Positions 41,701-53,517 of a stretch of 64,000 nucleotides of DNA are shown here, piece after piece; within the stretch, counting starts at the first letter, position 1; the number at the start of each line of letters is the position of its first letter. The notes below the pieces were generated by a model. That model was not told where the DNA came from, made no database searches, and saw only the letters and a program-made list of their open reading frames with translations. Both the position numbers and the translations under genes were made by a program. Origin of the DNA: Morinoia aosen (lineage: Eukaryota > Arthropoda > Malacostraca > Amphipoda > Talitridae); the NCBI GenBank assembly GCA_030386875.1, contig CM059572.1, positions 34,903,732-34,967,731 on the forward strand, given 5' to 3'.

Positions 41701-44700
41701 GAGATCTAAATCTGATGGTTAGGAAGGCTTTTTTTGTTGCTGTTGAAATAAAAACATTTTTTGTATTGTTACAGACAAAATTATATGGTTCCCTGCTCTC
41801 CTTTTTTTCAGCACCTATTACTTTCTTCTTTAACTTCTATCTAGTTTCGTGAACTTCTTTCAGTCTTGCTGTATGTTCAATGTGTAGTAACACACTTTAT
41901 GCATAGATTTGTCATTCCCTTAATTCCAAATGAAATGATGCCTTCGTCCTTCCTCTCTTGGGAACACCTATGTTGTGGTTTGGGAAGCCCAAGCTAACTA
42001 ATAAACTTATCTCAGTGGTGATCCACGAGTAGGATGTAAATAGTTATTACTGACATCCTTATCTTACAAGGTGATGTCTATTATTTTGTTCTTTAGATGT
42101 TCCTTTAGAATATCTATTGCCTAATTTATTGGTATTGTACTCATTGCAGGTAAACTCAATTTTATTGCAGCATTATTTTTTCATTTTAACAAGACATCAT
42201 AGAAAGCAACTCAACTCAAGCATGTGCTTGTTTAAATTTTGTTATGAAGCTGGTACATTTAGCTGCTTCACTCACCCCCCTCACGAGGGGAGAACTTTTG
42301 TATCTATGGGAATTAGCACTCCTAGGGAGAAATGTGTGAGGGTCCGAGCTGAGAGTTAGGTAGGCCTTCTTTTTGTTGAAATAAAATGTTTTTTATGCCA
42401 AGCACTGCCTTTTTTCAGTTCTCTGCTGTCCTGTTTTTCCAGCACCTACTACTTTCTTCTTCAATTTTTTTTCTTGTTTCATAAACTTCTTTCTCAACTT
42501 ACTGTTTCTATGCCCCTTCTGCATAGATTCTGCATACCCATAACTCCATACTAAACGGCGCCTTCCTCTCTTTGGAACGCTTTGCCCTTAGGGAGACTTA
42601 CATGAACATCCAATCTAATCTGCTTCACTCGCCTTCCAGGTGGCGTTCCCAATGTGCACAGTCGCCCACACCCCGCGGCTGCCTGAGCACTGCATCGAGT
42701 ATGTGAAGGTGCTGCTGTGGTCCAAGGACAACCCCTTTGGTGGAGAGGAGTGTGCCATAGATGGGGACGATCCCCAGCACATCTCCTGGATATACGAGCA
42801 GTCACTGAAACGTGCATCTGAGTACAGTGCGTCTGCAAATACGTTCTTTTGTTTGTAAACTCTTGTGGTAATGTTGGTTTTGGGTGATCATTGGCACTTG
42901 TCAGTTTTTTTATCCAAGTACCATTTATGATTGACGTTGAGAGATTTTCTTTATATGGGAACTGGAAAACAAAGTTGTATCCTGACATCAAGCTTTTATC
43001 AATGCTGTATAGTTCACAGCTGCAAATAGATGTAAACATTTGTCTGTTTGTTCTTGATATTTGTATGCGTTGGCAAAGTTCTTTAGTTCTTGATGAGAAT
43101 TTGATAATAGAACATGCTCAACCTAAGATTCGCTCAAGGGAAGACTTTAAGCAACGACTCAAATTGTGATGTTAATGTATGAATACATTTCACGTTTTTA
43201 CTTATGCATAAATTGAGTGATGTGCTGTTGGTTTAACACGTTGACTCCGATTGTGCGGTTGCTTACGGTCAGTTTGGTTAGGCTAGAGGAAGTCGTTTTG
43301 AAAAACCGGCTTTTCTGCTCTAATACATTTTTAACTTTTTTGAAAAGTGTAAAGAATACACTTGGAACAATAATTTGTTACCTTTTATTTTGAAATTTAT
43401 TTCGGAAAAGGTAGCAAAATCGTTGAAATGTTATTTGCATATTCTGGTACGTAAATAAGCAATTTACCTATTGGTACACATATGTACCACTTTGGAGTCA
43501 ACGAGTTATAATAAGTAACATCAAATTTATACTTTTTCTACCTCTGTATTCTAATTCAAGCTCTAGCTCTGTATCACCAGCGCTAAATAAATTGTTTAAA
43601 TTGTTTACTTGATGGGCTGGATTATTATGACATTTGTGTGTAACATGAATTGTGTACTGGGTGCAGTGACTGGTTATTGTCAACTGTATCCAGTATTTCA
43701 TCGCAGCAACTTGAGTCTAAAGAATTGATTTCTTTCAAAAAAACGTTGAAGTCCTGTTACCGCTATTTGTTTCACACACAAGTAGAGTTGCATTGACTTT
43801 GGGTTCTTCCATAGAAGCGTGAAATATGGATTATAATTTCCGAGCTGTTAAGCTAAATGTTAGCAGTGTATCTGTGCTTGAGAGTTAAGCAGATCACAGT
43901 GACACGCACCATGTTGCCACTGAACGGCTAGCAAACACACATCACTACCACTACCACCGCCTGTGCTAGCATATGCTTTTGCTGAAGAGCTGACAAACTT
44001 TCGCCACTACCACTGCCACCATTTTTGTGATAAGGAATGCTCAAACCAACTAATCCAATCTAATCCAACCCACAATTACCACTATCACTGCCACCATTTT
44101 TTTGATTAGGGAGGCCTAAACTAACTTATCCAATTTAATTTAACCCCCAATTACTACTACTGCTAGTGGAGTACTACCACTGCCAATGTTTTTATGATTA
44201 AAGAGGCCTAAACTAAGTTATCCAATCTAATTCAACCCACAATTACCACTACCACTGCCACCATTTAATGATTAGGGAGGCCTAAACTAACTGACCCAAT
44301 TCAATCTTACTCCCAATTACTACTACTGCTACCATGCAACGTGTGTGCAGATATCACGGGGGTGACGTACCGCCTGACGCAGGGCGTCATCAAGAACATC
44401 ATCCCGGCGGTGGCCTCCACCAACGCTGTGATCGCCGCTGCGTGCGCCACGGAGTGCCTCAAAGTCGCCACCCAAGTGGCGCACCACATGAACAACTACT
44501 GCGTCTTCAACGACGCTGACGGCATCTACACCTATACCTACGAGCATGAGAGGAAGGTCGGCCTGCGCTCTCTTGATCTGACTGGGGAGGTGCTGGGGCA
44601 TGCAGAATTGAAACTTGTGTGGTCGTTAAGTTTGGAGTTCATGGTCCCACCTGCGTGGAAATAAAGGCTTTGAAACCAAGGTACTGCCAGTGCTTGTGGA

Positions 44701-47700
44701 AGTGTATACTCAAAAAGAAAATGATTGAGTTTTGGTCTCAGTAGGTACATATTTTGTTAATTTACTCTCTAGATTTCTATTTTGCCTAGTAAGTATTTTG
44801 AAGTCACCTGCGCAAATACAGTACAAACTTTACAACATGCATTACTCATTTGTTGTTTCCAAAGGAGAGTCAGGTAGGCAGGTATACTAGAACAGAACAC
44901 ATTTTGTAATTCAGTACATCTTGGGGACTTGGCACTTTCTGGGAAAATGTAAGCTACCTCAACTACATTGGAGGAGTATGCTGATATTGCCTTTTTCGTC
45001 ATGCGTTCCTCGGTCACTACCATATCTACCCATCACAGAATCAGCAACACTTACTGCTGGAAGCTGATGTGAGTTAAAATATGTTGCTAGATAGGCTCAT
45101 CTATTATTATTTGATATTCTGTATGCTTTGGAGAGCGACCTGCATACCATGCAACTTATCTCCTGTACGAATGTTCATGTCATTCCTTCTTTAGTCTTAT
45201 TTCACCTTTTTGTCTCATCAAGATAAGTGTACCTTTTTTGCCTGCGTAGCGCGCTATGCCAACCGAAACACCAAAGTTTTGAGCCCTTGTTGTGCCACTT
45301 GAACCGAACTTGTTTTTTTTTTTTGTGAATATTTCTTTGTGAATACTTCTTTGTTGACCGAAAATGTAGGTTAAAATTCGAATTTAATATAATGGAGAGC
45401 CAAACGCAGAGTTTTGTGCGACTGCATCTTTTTGGAAGATGAGTCTTCTTCCTTTCAGTTTATTGTAAGAAATTAGGCAAAATTTTGCCTAGCTATTGAA
45501 ATAGGTTACCATTGACCCATTGTTCTTATTGTCATTCTCTCCCTAACATTGAAGTTGCTCTTCTTTCTTACAGAAAGGCGAAACTTTATACTTTATTCAC
45601 AGAAAATTATTATTGTAAATTTAAATCCCAAAGCGCTAAAATTGTTAGGGACCTCGTCAGCTCAATTAGCTTGCACTTTACTCCATGTAGCTGGGAAGCC
45701 ATTTCAATTACAATGCTGTCATTACAACAGAGTGATTAATGGGGACGTTTCTTCGTTTATATTTGCAGAGCACTTGCCTGGTTTGCAGTCAGGTGCCTCA
45801 GGAGCTAGAAATGGCTCCTTCTGATACGCTGCAAGCTCTTATTGACAAACTCAAAGAATCTCCACAGTACCAAGTGAGTCCTCATTGCTTTATGACGAAT
45901 TCATTGGACTGTGTTACCATCATTCGCCCTCAGAGTCGAGTACTAGTGTCCATTAGGCGATGCTGCCCAGGTGAAATGAGGTGTAGTACTAAGCTTTACG
46001 TGAAAGAACTTAGCTGTTAGTTAGTTATAAAAAAAGATTAAATATTTGCTAAGGAAACCGTGGGGTTCCGAGTGCATAATCAAAAATTTTGATTGCAAGT
46101 ATTTTGGGTGTTTGTTTCTTTATGAGTTGAACAGAATTCATATTTTCAGATGTCATTTTCCCTTTGAGAGTGTAGTTCATTTCATCATGTCAGTAGATAC
46201 TATTTTTCATGAGTGCCAATGAATTGAATGAGCGTGTCTTGCCCTCATAAGTGTAACTAAAACTTAAGAAAGTGAGTGTAATTGAGAAAATTGACAACTA
46301 CTTTACGACACCTGACAGTGGAAAAGTATGGCAAAATGGGGAAGGTCCTTAAGTAGCGCAGATCATTAAAATTTTGCACGAATGTTCGTGTACTTTACAG
46401 TATTCATCACATTCTAATACGAAATTTGAAATCAGAATTCAAATTGCTTGAATCAAACAAAAGTTATGATGAAAAGAAGATAGTGCTTCTAATGATCTCA
46501 AACTGGCATTTTACTAGCAGTTTTAACAAGAACGTGTATCTCACTACTTACAAGACTTTCGTAAAATCTCAAATTGAAGCTATTAGTTTTCTAAAAATAA
46601 TGTGTTGCTAGAATCCCCTACAGCCTTTAGCGCTACTTTCTTTGGAGTTCTGCCATTTTTGATCAAATTTGCCTTACTTTTTCGCTGTTAAGGGTTTTAA
46701 AAACCCTTGTGCTACGCCACTGATTGTCTTAGCTGCGCATATCAACTCTCACGTTGGACAAACTTGTCAGTGGTGGAAAACGTCTTGATTGTACACTATG
46801 GATACTCTTTTTTATTAAGTATTTCTTTTTTCAGATGAGTAATCCTGGCATTCAAGCTATGGTGGAGGGCAAGACGAAGTCTCTATACTTACACTCGCCA
46901 GCTTCTATTGAACAGAAACTTCGGCCTCATCTCAAAATGTCTTTAACAGGTAAGAAATCTTTTTACGTTCATCTATTGTTCTGGCTATGGCTCATTTAAC
47001 ATCCGTTGATATCGATTAAAGAATGGCTATTTCTGACTGAGGAGATAACGTTGCAAACCACAATGTCAATGATCACATACACTTTTATCGACTTTTCAAA
47101 ATATTTTTACTTTCCAAGTTAAATTTACTTCCATGTTTTAAGGAATTACTGCACAGTTACTTCGTTCCAACGAGCGAGCATTCATTTGTTTTTAAACCCA
47201 CAATTGAATGGAAGCTTCAAGCACCTAAGTCCAGTGATGATGAAGGTGACTTGTGGTGTTACAAGAACGCTTGTAGTCTCTGCAATGTGATTAATAGTTT
47301 TTTTGCCACTGATGTGCTTCTCCCCAGAACACATTTGTACCAATCAGCATTAGGATGTCGAGAATTTCTTTGCACTATCTATCTTTACATCCTTCTGTCT
47401 ATTATTGCTTTGCACTGTCTACCGTTATCTATTAATGCTTTAAAACTTTTACTGTGGCTGGCAAAACTGAAGTTCAATATTCAACTCTAATTTAAAGTCT
47501 GTGGTAGTAAGCAATGTTGAAAAAAAAAAACAATAACTGTATCGTGCCTTCATATAGCGTTGATTAGGTGTTAATGAAAACTGAGTTTGTGACTACTGGT
47601 CAGTCACCAACATTATGAAAACTCCCTGTGTGACCACCGGTGGCTCACGTTGCAGTCACAGTGTGTGTTGAACTGTTGTCAGATTCACTATTCACTACGG

Positions 47701-47850
47701 TTTCTGCACTGAACTGAATGGTTTCACTGATGTCAGAATTGGTGTGCAGATCTTAACTTGACGGACGGGGTACAGCTCGTGGTGGCCGACGTCACCTCTC
47801 CCAACTCCCTCCTGTTCAGCCTCAGGCTTCTGCAGCCCATGGACTCGTGA
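35727..47850 (+). CDS. UBA3: UBA3, NEDD8-activating enzyme E1 catalytic subunit (nine coding exons)
   Basis: Exons: 35727-35865, 36719-36920, 38297-38444, 39574-39690, 42640-42826, 44351-44556, 45769-45873, 46835-46949, 47750-47850. They sum to 1320 bases (439 codons plus stop), close to known UBA3 lengths. The protein pairs with NAE1/APPBP1 to activate NEDD8 for cullin neddylation. The nucleotide-binding loop GAGGLG spans exons 1-2, followed by [16 protein letters not shown] and [13 protein letters not shown] (about 191-194) and CLVC (336-339) look like the structural zinc site. [11 protein letters not shown] in exon 5 carries the catalytic cysteine, about Cys208. The last three exons form the C-terminal E2-binding domain. 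ATG 35727 is chosen because an in-frame TGA lies at 35694. All introns are GT-AG; the exon 6 donor (GTCGGC) is weak. Introns are rich in SINE-like repeats. Confidence 0.93.
36420..36712 (+). repeat. SINE-like repeat in UBA3 intron 1
   Basis: Diverged member of the family best seen at 42275-42625 and 50262-50610: GTTGAAATAGAGTAAG, the CTTTAGCTTTTATTGTGTTTTG region, GCATAGACTCCC, and a tail GAAGCTAATTATAATC. It ends six bases before the acceptor of exon 2. Confidence 0.55.
36921..38296 (+). other. UBA3 intron 2, probable U12-type (minor spliceosome) intron
   Basis: The donor reads GTATCCTTTA, matching the U12 donor consensus over its first nine bases. TTTTTCCTTAGAA lies just upstream of the acceptor TTTCAG, close to the U12 branch-site consensus TTCCTTRAY at the expected short distance. 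The splice joins exons exactly in register within PHYCKIQD. Confidence 0.82.
37870..38110 (+). repeat. SINE-like repeat variant in UBA3 intron 2
   Basis: Shares GTGCAGGGTATCCTGTGTGAAAA, CATAGATTCCTC and TCCATACTAAATG with the copies at 49100-49215 and 49900-50045, a second variant of the same family. Confidence 0.5.
40140..40930. repeat. Diverged internal repeats in UBA3 intron 4
   Basis: A motif like CTTCAAAACTGTGGGAGGAG recurs near 40586, 40728 and 40897 with drift, and GGTGCAAAAGTTTTT (40391) is inverted near 40518. The run is T- and A-rich. Repeat origin not identified. Confidence 0.45.
41690..42020 (+). repeat. SINE-like repeat in UBA3 intron 4
   Basis: Contains GTTGAAATAAAAAC, CAGCACCTATTACTTTC, GCATAGATTTGTCATTCCC, CTTCCTCTCTTGGGAACAC and a tail AAGCTAACTAATAAAC, colinear with the copy at 42275-42625. 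Confidence 0.65.
42275..42625 (+). repeat. SINE-like repeat in UBA3 intron 4, ending at exon 5
   Basis: One of the fuller copies. It starts CCCCCCTCACGAGGGG, then ATCTATGGGAATTAGCACT, GTTGAAATAAAATG, CACCTACTACTTTC, GCATAGATTCTGCAT, TCCTCTCTTTGGAAC and a tail CAATCTAATC. Possible pol III A-box (TTAGCACTCCTAGG) and weak B-box (GGTCCGAGCTG) are hints only. The tail ends about 20 bases before the exon 5 acceptor. Confidence 0.7.
43985..44335 (+). repeat. Minisatellite, about 85-90-bp unit, four diverged copies
   Basis: Repeats of AATTACCACTACCACTGCCACC...GATTAGGGAGGCCTAAACTAAC...TCCAATCTAATT. The unit resembles the SINE tail (GGGAGGCTTAAACTAAC...AATCTAATC seen at 49600-49632) fused to an (ACT/ACC) run. 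It ends just before the acceptor of UBA3 exon 6. Confidence 0.75.
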
Positions 47851-48540
47851 TCCACACCCTTATAGACTCATGAAAAACTTAGCTTAGGAAGTCTCCTGAT
47901 ATTTGCCGTTGTAGAGATTTATGCACAGTTCTGTCTATGTATTTATTTACCGTATTCTGAAGGATGTGGTTGTGTTGGATATGGAAAAACGGTGAATTGC
48001 AGCTGTTGCATTAGCTGGTCATATGTCTGTAGTGATCTCACAGTTTGAACTTAGGTTTGTTCAGCGTACTCATTGTCAGCTTCATTGCTTCTAAAGAGCG
48101 CAATATTTTACGTCCGTATCGTTTTCTTGAAAAAAAGGAAAAATTATATTCGACTGAAATGTAAGAAAGTTAGGTTTGGAGTAGTAAATTGTTTTTCACA
48201 GCAGTTTTCTGAAGTTATTTCATCGAGATGAAACATCGCGTAATACGTCAAAGTTGTTAATTCCATTATCAATAGTTCGGAAAAAATTAACAGATATCCT
48301 TATTTAATCAGAGGAAAATTCGTGTACGATTCTATGTTTTATTTACTCGCGAGTTCACGCACCTCTTTTCTCAATGGAGTAATGATGATTACACTGTTGT
48401 GCACACAGGGCTGATATGCAAGTTACATTGGACATCAAGTCTCGGTTCTCATTTTCATCCTTTCGGGGAAAATTTCTAAATACTACTATTCTATAAATAT
48501 AAAAATCTATTCACCTCACGTTTTTCCTTAACTTGCTGAA

Positions 48541-48546
48541 AATAAA
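48541..48546 (+). terminator. Candidate poly(A) signal of UBA3
   Basis: AATAAA about 690 bp after the UBA3 stop, with no clear canonical signal seen earlier in the 3' flank. Position only; use unproved. Confidence 0.35.
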
Positions 48547-49099
48547 TGGTGATCTTTGATGGTACTTTGGCATTTCCACTTCAGTGTATGGCTAACAACT
48601 GCACACGTTATGAGGGACAGACTGTCAACAATTTTCTGCTGGTTTCATGGCTGCGTTCCCACAAGTACCTCAAATAATTTAGGCCCACAGGAAGTACATG
48701 ATTAGTAAGTTAACCTTATACGTCGAAATTTTTGTACTCATATTACCGTTATCACAAGCACCGTCACTTAACTGGAGCACATCAGGCAGTCACCAATATC
48801 CGGACGAGGAAGGAACTGCCACTCGGCATTGAACTCCAACAAACACACCAGGGAACTAATTCAACGAGAAATGCAATATCTTGACGCTATTTCCGAAAGA
48901 TGACCGTAGCGTCGTCTCGGGAGTTAAAGGGTTAAGTTTAGGCTTGCTGCCTATTCTTATGCTACGACTGGCGCCCTCAGGGTGGATACCGGTGGGTAAC
49001 CTCAGCTGTAGGTATGTTACCGGGACGTCTATTTTTCGTGTTCACTTCGCTTCTTTTAGTTTTAATGCTTTCTTCGCCATCTCTTCTTAGTCCTTTCTT

Positions 49100-49215
49100 C
49101 CACTTCCTTCACTAACTTACTGTTTCTATGTGCAGGGTGTCCTGTGTGAGAACACACCTTGTATATTGATTCTCCATTTCCTCAAATCTACACTAAATGG
49201 TCCATTCACTTTGCT
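49100..49215 (+). repeat. SINE-like repeat fragment
   Basis: CTTACTGTTTCTATGTGCAGG, TCCTGTGTGAGAACAC and CTACACTAAATGGTCC match the variant at 37870-38110. Confidence 0.5.
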
Positions 49216-49479
49216 CGCTTAATATCCTCTGTCATGGATAAGGAAGTTTGAACTGCAATAATACTGAAATATTTTAATATCTGGACACAACTTTACGAAA
49301 ACTATGGTTTTTAATTTTTTTTCTACTGAGATTTCACGCAACACCAAAAAAGTCGTGACTGCAAAGACGAAATATACTCATTCCGCAGTGCAGTCTCGGC
49401 AACTTGGTTTCTGTTCTCGCGTAGCTTAGAAATTGTAATTTATTTCCCTCCGCCAAACTTCAATTTTGATCGTTTCATG

Positions 49480-49632
49480 AACTTCTTTCTCATCTTGCTG
49501 TTTCTGTGCCCTTTCTGCATAGATTCCACGTTCCCTTAACTCCATACTTAATAGTGCCTTCTTCTTTCCTCTCTTTGGATCTCGATTGTTGAGGATAGGG
49601 AGGCTTAAACTAACTAATAATCTAATCTAATC
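49480..49632 (+). repeat. SINE-like repeat, 3' half with clear tail
   Basis: GCATAGATTCCACG, TAACTCCATACTTAATAG, CTTCCTCTCTTTGGATC, then GGGAGGCTTAAACTAAC and the simple tail TAATAATCTAATCTAATC. It defines the 3' end of the family. Confidence 0.7.
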
Positions 49633-49899
49633 TTCCCTCCGCCAAATTTCGTCGCGTTTCGGTGTGAACTTTCGAAGTGGCTAGCTAGTGCGAAGGTTGT
49701 GGGTCCCGAATCTTTCTGACGAGTCATGGGTCTTACAGAATTTCAGCTTGAACCCGTCAATCCATTGAAAAACTGTTCGCAAATTCTGGGCTGTTCAGCT
49801 GAGGGTGCAAGTGTGATGCTGCAACTTTTTTATTAGTACTCTTTCTCAATGTGGTTTTGCTAGTGGTTGATTGCTCTCTATAGTTTTACATTGTCACTT

Positions 49900-50045
49900 T
49901 ACAGTATGGTCACTTTTCTTGCTATATCTTTGTCTTTTTTCCTCATATTTCCTAATTTGATGCATCTATGCGCAGAGCATCATGTGGGTAAAACCACCAT
50001 GTGTATTGATTGCCTTTTTCTTGAAGACATACTAAATAGTCTCTA
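49900..50045 (+). repeat. SINE-like repeat variant
   Basis: GCATCTATGCGCAGAGCATC, GTGTATTGATTGCC and ACATACTAAATAGTCTC align with the variants at 37870 and 49100. Confidence 0.45.
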
Positions 50046-50261
50046 AAAATGATGTTTAGAAACCGCATATTTCATAACAGCTGGAAGTTTGATATATTAG
50101 GGCGGTCATTAATAGGGAAGGTTAGATGTAGAGTAAAGAGATGTAATTACTCAAGTGGAAACCTGACCGCAAAAGTTGCAAAACAGCTGTACTGAAGTAC
50201 GCACTTAACACACGAGCATTAATTTTAGATGCAATTTTTGCCGAGATGATTAGATCATAAG

Positions 50262-50610
50262 TAGTTTAAGCCTCCCTATCCGCAACAAAGGCTATCTAAA
50301 GAGAGGAAGGAAGAAGGCACCATTTAGTATGGAGTTAAAGAAACGCGGAATCTATGCAGAAAGGGCACAAAAACAGAAAGCTAAGAAAGAAGATCATGAA
50401 ACAAAAAAAAAGTTGAAGAAGAAAGTAGTAGGTACTGAAAAACAGGACAGCAGTGAACCGAAAAAAGATGGTCCGTAACAAAACAAAAAATTATTCTATT
50501 TTAACAAAAAGAAAGCCTACTTAACCTTTAGCTCAGGCCCTTTCGTAGTCCCCCTGGGAACGCTAATTCCCATAGACACAATAGTTGTATCCCCCTGAGG
50601 GGTTTCGTCG
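50262..50610 (-). repeat. SINE-like repeat, nearly full copy
   Basis: Inverted copy: TTTAAGCCTCCCTATCCGC (tail side), AAGAGAGGAAGGAAGAAG, CACCATTTAGTATGGAG, TCTATGCAGAAAGGGCAC, and ATAGTTGTATCCCCCTGAGG at the head. Colinear with 42275-42625 on the other strand, about 350 bp. Confidence 0.75.
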
Positions 50611-51868
50611 AGATGAGAAAAACAAATACCGAGATCCGAATTTCATTTAAAAGAATTGCACTGAACTCAATGCTGTGTAGACTTCAAGAATGAGTTTGCT
50701 TTTTCATAGCGAGTAGAAGAAAGCAACCGTCGAATTTCAGGGTTAATTCATCGCATTTAGAGCACTCTATATTTTGTCTTCAAATTTGGTCAAGGGTTCA
50801 CCGATGCAAAGTTTCCGGAACTGAACTTTCAGCTATCCAAGAAACAGAAACCAAAACTCATGTCAGATTACAAAATACTTCAGTTTCTATAAAAAGCAGG
50901 AAATTTTTCTCAACACCCATTGATATTCATAAGCGACCCTCCTCAACAAATGCTCATTTACTCAACAGATGTTACTTTACATTGACCAGTTCCAATCATT
51001 GAACCATTGGATCAAAAGAGGGGATTTAAAACTCCTACCAAAGCTTCGTTAAACCAGGTTCGAATGTGAAGACAAAATGCAAATACATACTTCTTACTGT
51101 ATTTGGAACAGCATCATCACAGCATGGACGGAAAAGTTGCAAGCCAAAGCAAGGCATTGCATAGCACTAGGAACATCAAAAGCATTGCCTAGCACTAAGA
51201 ACATCAGGCAAGTTGAGGTGAGGCAGTAACAGCCTACAAAATCCACAAGTTAATTTGGCTTTCATTCGTTTGCGTGCACACCTGCAAAAAGTATTCTTAT
51301 GGTGGCAGGCGTCGGTCAAAATTATGTGTAATGTTTCATGCTTCATCTGCAGTGTAATGATACGCAGATGAAACATGAAATGATAAAACGCCAGACTGTA
51401 TTCAGATACCACTGAAAGTAAATTCTAACGTATTCTTAGAAATTTTCAATGAACCATTTTTCGAAAAAAACGCATCCAGCAATTAATTATTTGTGCTTAT
51501 GAATTACGGAACTAGCACCTTATGTGTAAACACTCAGTGTGATCACAATATTTGATATCTTTGAAACAAAAATTTATATAAATCAATCATAAACTTATAT
51601 CTAGTGAGATCTGTTTGACTAGACAGTGAATGTCAGTAACTTTAAAAGCAATTACGAATGTTAAGTGGACGGATACCCGAGTCTTCACCAACTCCAGCGC
51701 CTAATATACAACACAGACCTACCTACCAAGCGGTGCATAAAAGACAAGTCAATAGAAAAAAGTTTAAAGTGCAGATACAGACGTTTCGTGGCGTAAAGGC
51801 CAGTTTTTGTGTGAGCCATCTTTTGCATAGACGTAATTCAACATAAAAATTGAGATAACATACTTGGA

Positions 51869-51883
51869 GGGGGGGGGGGGGGG
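51869..51883 (+). repeat. Homopolymer G run (15 bases)
   Basis: Uninterrupted G tract 38 bp before the 32-bp array; its length may be uncertain in assembly. Confidence 0.8.
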
Positions 51884-51920
51884 TGAAAAACTCGCAATTT
51901 TACGATTGAAGAAAACAATG

Positions 51921-52815
51921 TAGAATTCCACTTTAACACATACGTATCAGAGTAGAATTCTACTTGCACACATACGTATCAGAGTAAAATTCTACTTGCA
52001 CACATACGTATCAGAGTAGAATTCCACTTGTACACATACGTATCAGAGTAGAATTCTACTTGCACACATACGTATCAGAGTAGAATTCCACTTGTACACA
52101 TACGTATCAGAGTAGAATTCCACTTGTACACATACGTATCAGAGTAGAATTCTACTTGCACACATACGTATCAGAGTAGAATTCCACTTGTACACATACG
52201 TATCAGAGTAGAATTCTACTTGCACACATACGTATCAGAGTAGAATTCTACTTGCACACATACGTATCAGAGTAGAATTCTACTTGTACACATACGTATC
52301 AGAGTAGAATTCTACTTGTACACATACGTATCAGAGTAGAATTCTACTTGCACACATACGTATCAGAGTAGAATTCCACTTGTACACATACGTATCAGAG
52401 TAGAATTCTACTTGCACACATACGTATCAGAGTAGAATTCCACTTGTACACATACGTATCAGAGTAGAATTCTACTTGTACACATACGTATCAGAGTAGA
52501 ATTCTACTTGCACACATACGTATCAGAGTAGAATTCCACTTGTACACATACGTATCAGAGTAGAATTCTACTTGTACACATACGTATCAGAGTAGAATTC
52601 TACTTGCACACATACGTATCAGAGTAGAATTCCACTTGTACACATACGTATCAGAGTAGAATTCTACTTGTACACATACGTATCAGAGTAGAATTCTACT
52701 TGCACGCATACGTATCAGAGTAGAATTCCACTTGTACACATACGTATCAGAGTAGAATTCTACTTGCACACATACGTATCAGAGTAGAATTCTACTTGCA
52801 CACATACGTATCAGA
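51921..52815. repeat. Tandem satellite, 32-bp unit, 28 copies
   Basis: Unit of the form TAGAATTCTACTTGCACA-CATACGTATCAGAG, strict 32-bp period from 51921 to 52815. Three variants differ at two positions: A (TCTACTTGCAC), B (TCCACTTGTAC) and C (TCTACTTGTAC). Copies 17-25 follow the order B-C-A three times. There are no spacers, so it is not a CRISPR array. Most units contain an EcoRI-like GAATTC. Confidence 0.97.
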
Positions 52816-53517
52816 CGAGTAGCACGGTCAACGAATAAGGTCAAGTTGATAAGTGACAAAAAGGGAAAAAATTACAAATAAGGCCACAGAGAGATGAGCA
52901 TTCATGGCTATTATTACTCCTAAAGGTAGGTTGCCAGGGACGTTTACAAGTCTTCAGTAAGAACTGAAGCTCAGGGTTGAACAAAATTTAAGAATGAAAG
53001 TAATGTGGAAGTTTAGTTTGAAAAATCACGAAGTTTGCTAGTACGCATGGCGGTGCAATTTTATGACATTAAAATCTACAGAATTTTTGGTGCGAGATCA
53101 CTACTTCGTGCAATATAATGCTTCACTAATCAAAGTAAAATTCACTACCTTGTGACCTGGGGAAATTTTTTGCATTTCTTCACTCTTTTTTCCTTAGGCA
53201 AGAATGTTTTAATCCTCTTTTCACTTTTATCTCAAAGGCACAGAACAAGACTAATAATACTTACATTGATATCCAAGAAAATCCTTCTTAAGAAATTCAC
53301 TTACTGTAAAGTAAAGACCAACACAGAAGTTTCCACTAGATTCTCATTATGTGATAAAGCATAGAATGCCAATTAATAGCAAGAAATATTTTCTGTAGGT
53401 AAAACTGATGTTGTGAATCTTTGGTTAACCACAAATAAAAAATAAAACACCATAAAATAATAATCCTCCATAATTTAGAGCCATACCACAGAATCTCAAC
53501 AGAGTATGACAATTCAG

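Larger units (their letters stand above)
47851..53517. other. Region between the convergent UBA3 and ARL6 genes
   Basis: Holds the UBA3 3' flank, several SINE-like copies, a 15-base G run (51869-51883) and the 32-bp tandem array. Short frames occur (48881-49090, 51176-51412, 51658-51846) but none shows a domain, and I see no gene. Confidence 0.5.

Noticed and set aside
51921..52815. CRISPR-like array of 32-bp repeats
   Set aside because: The repeats are directly contiguous without spacers, in an arthropod genome; it is a satellite.
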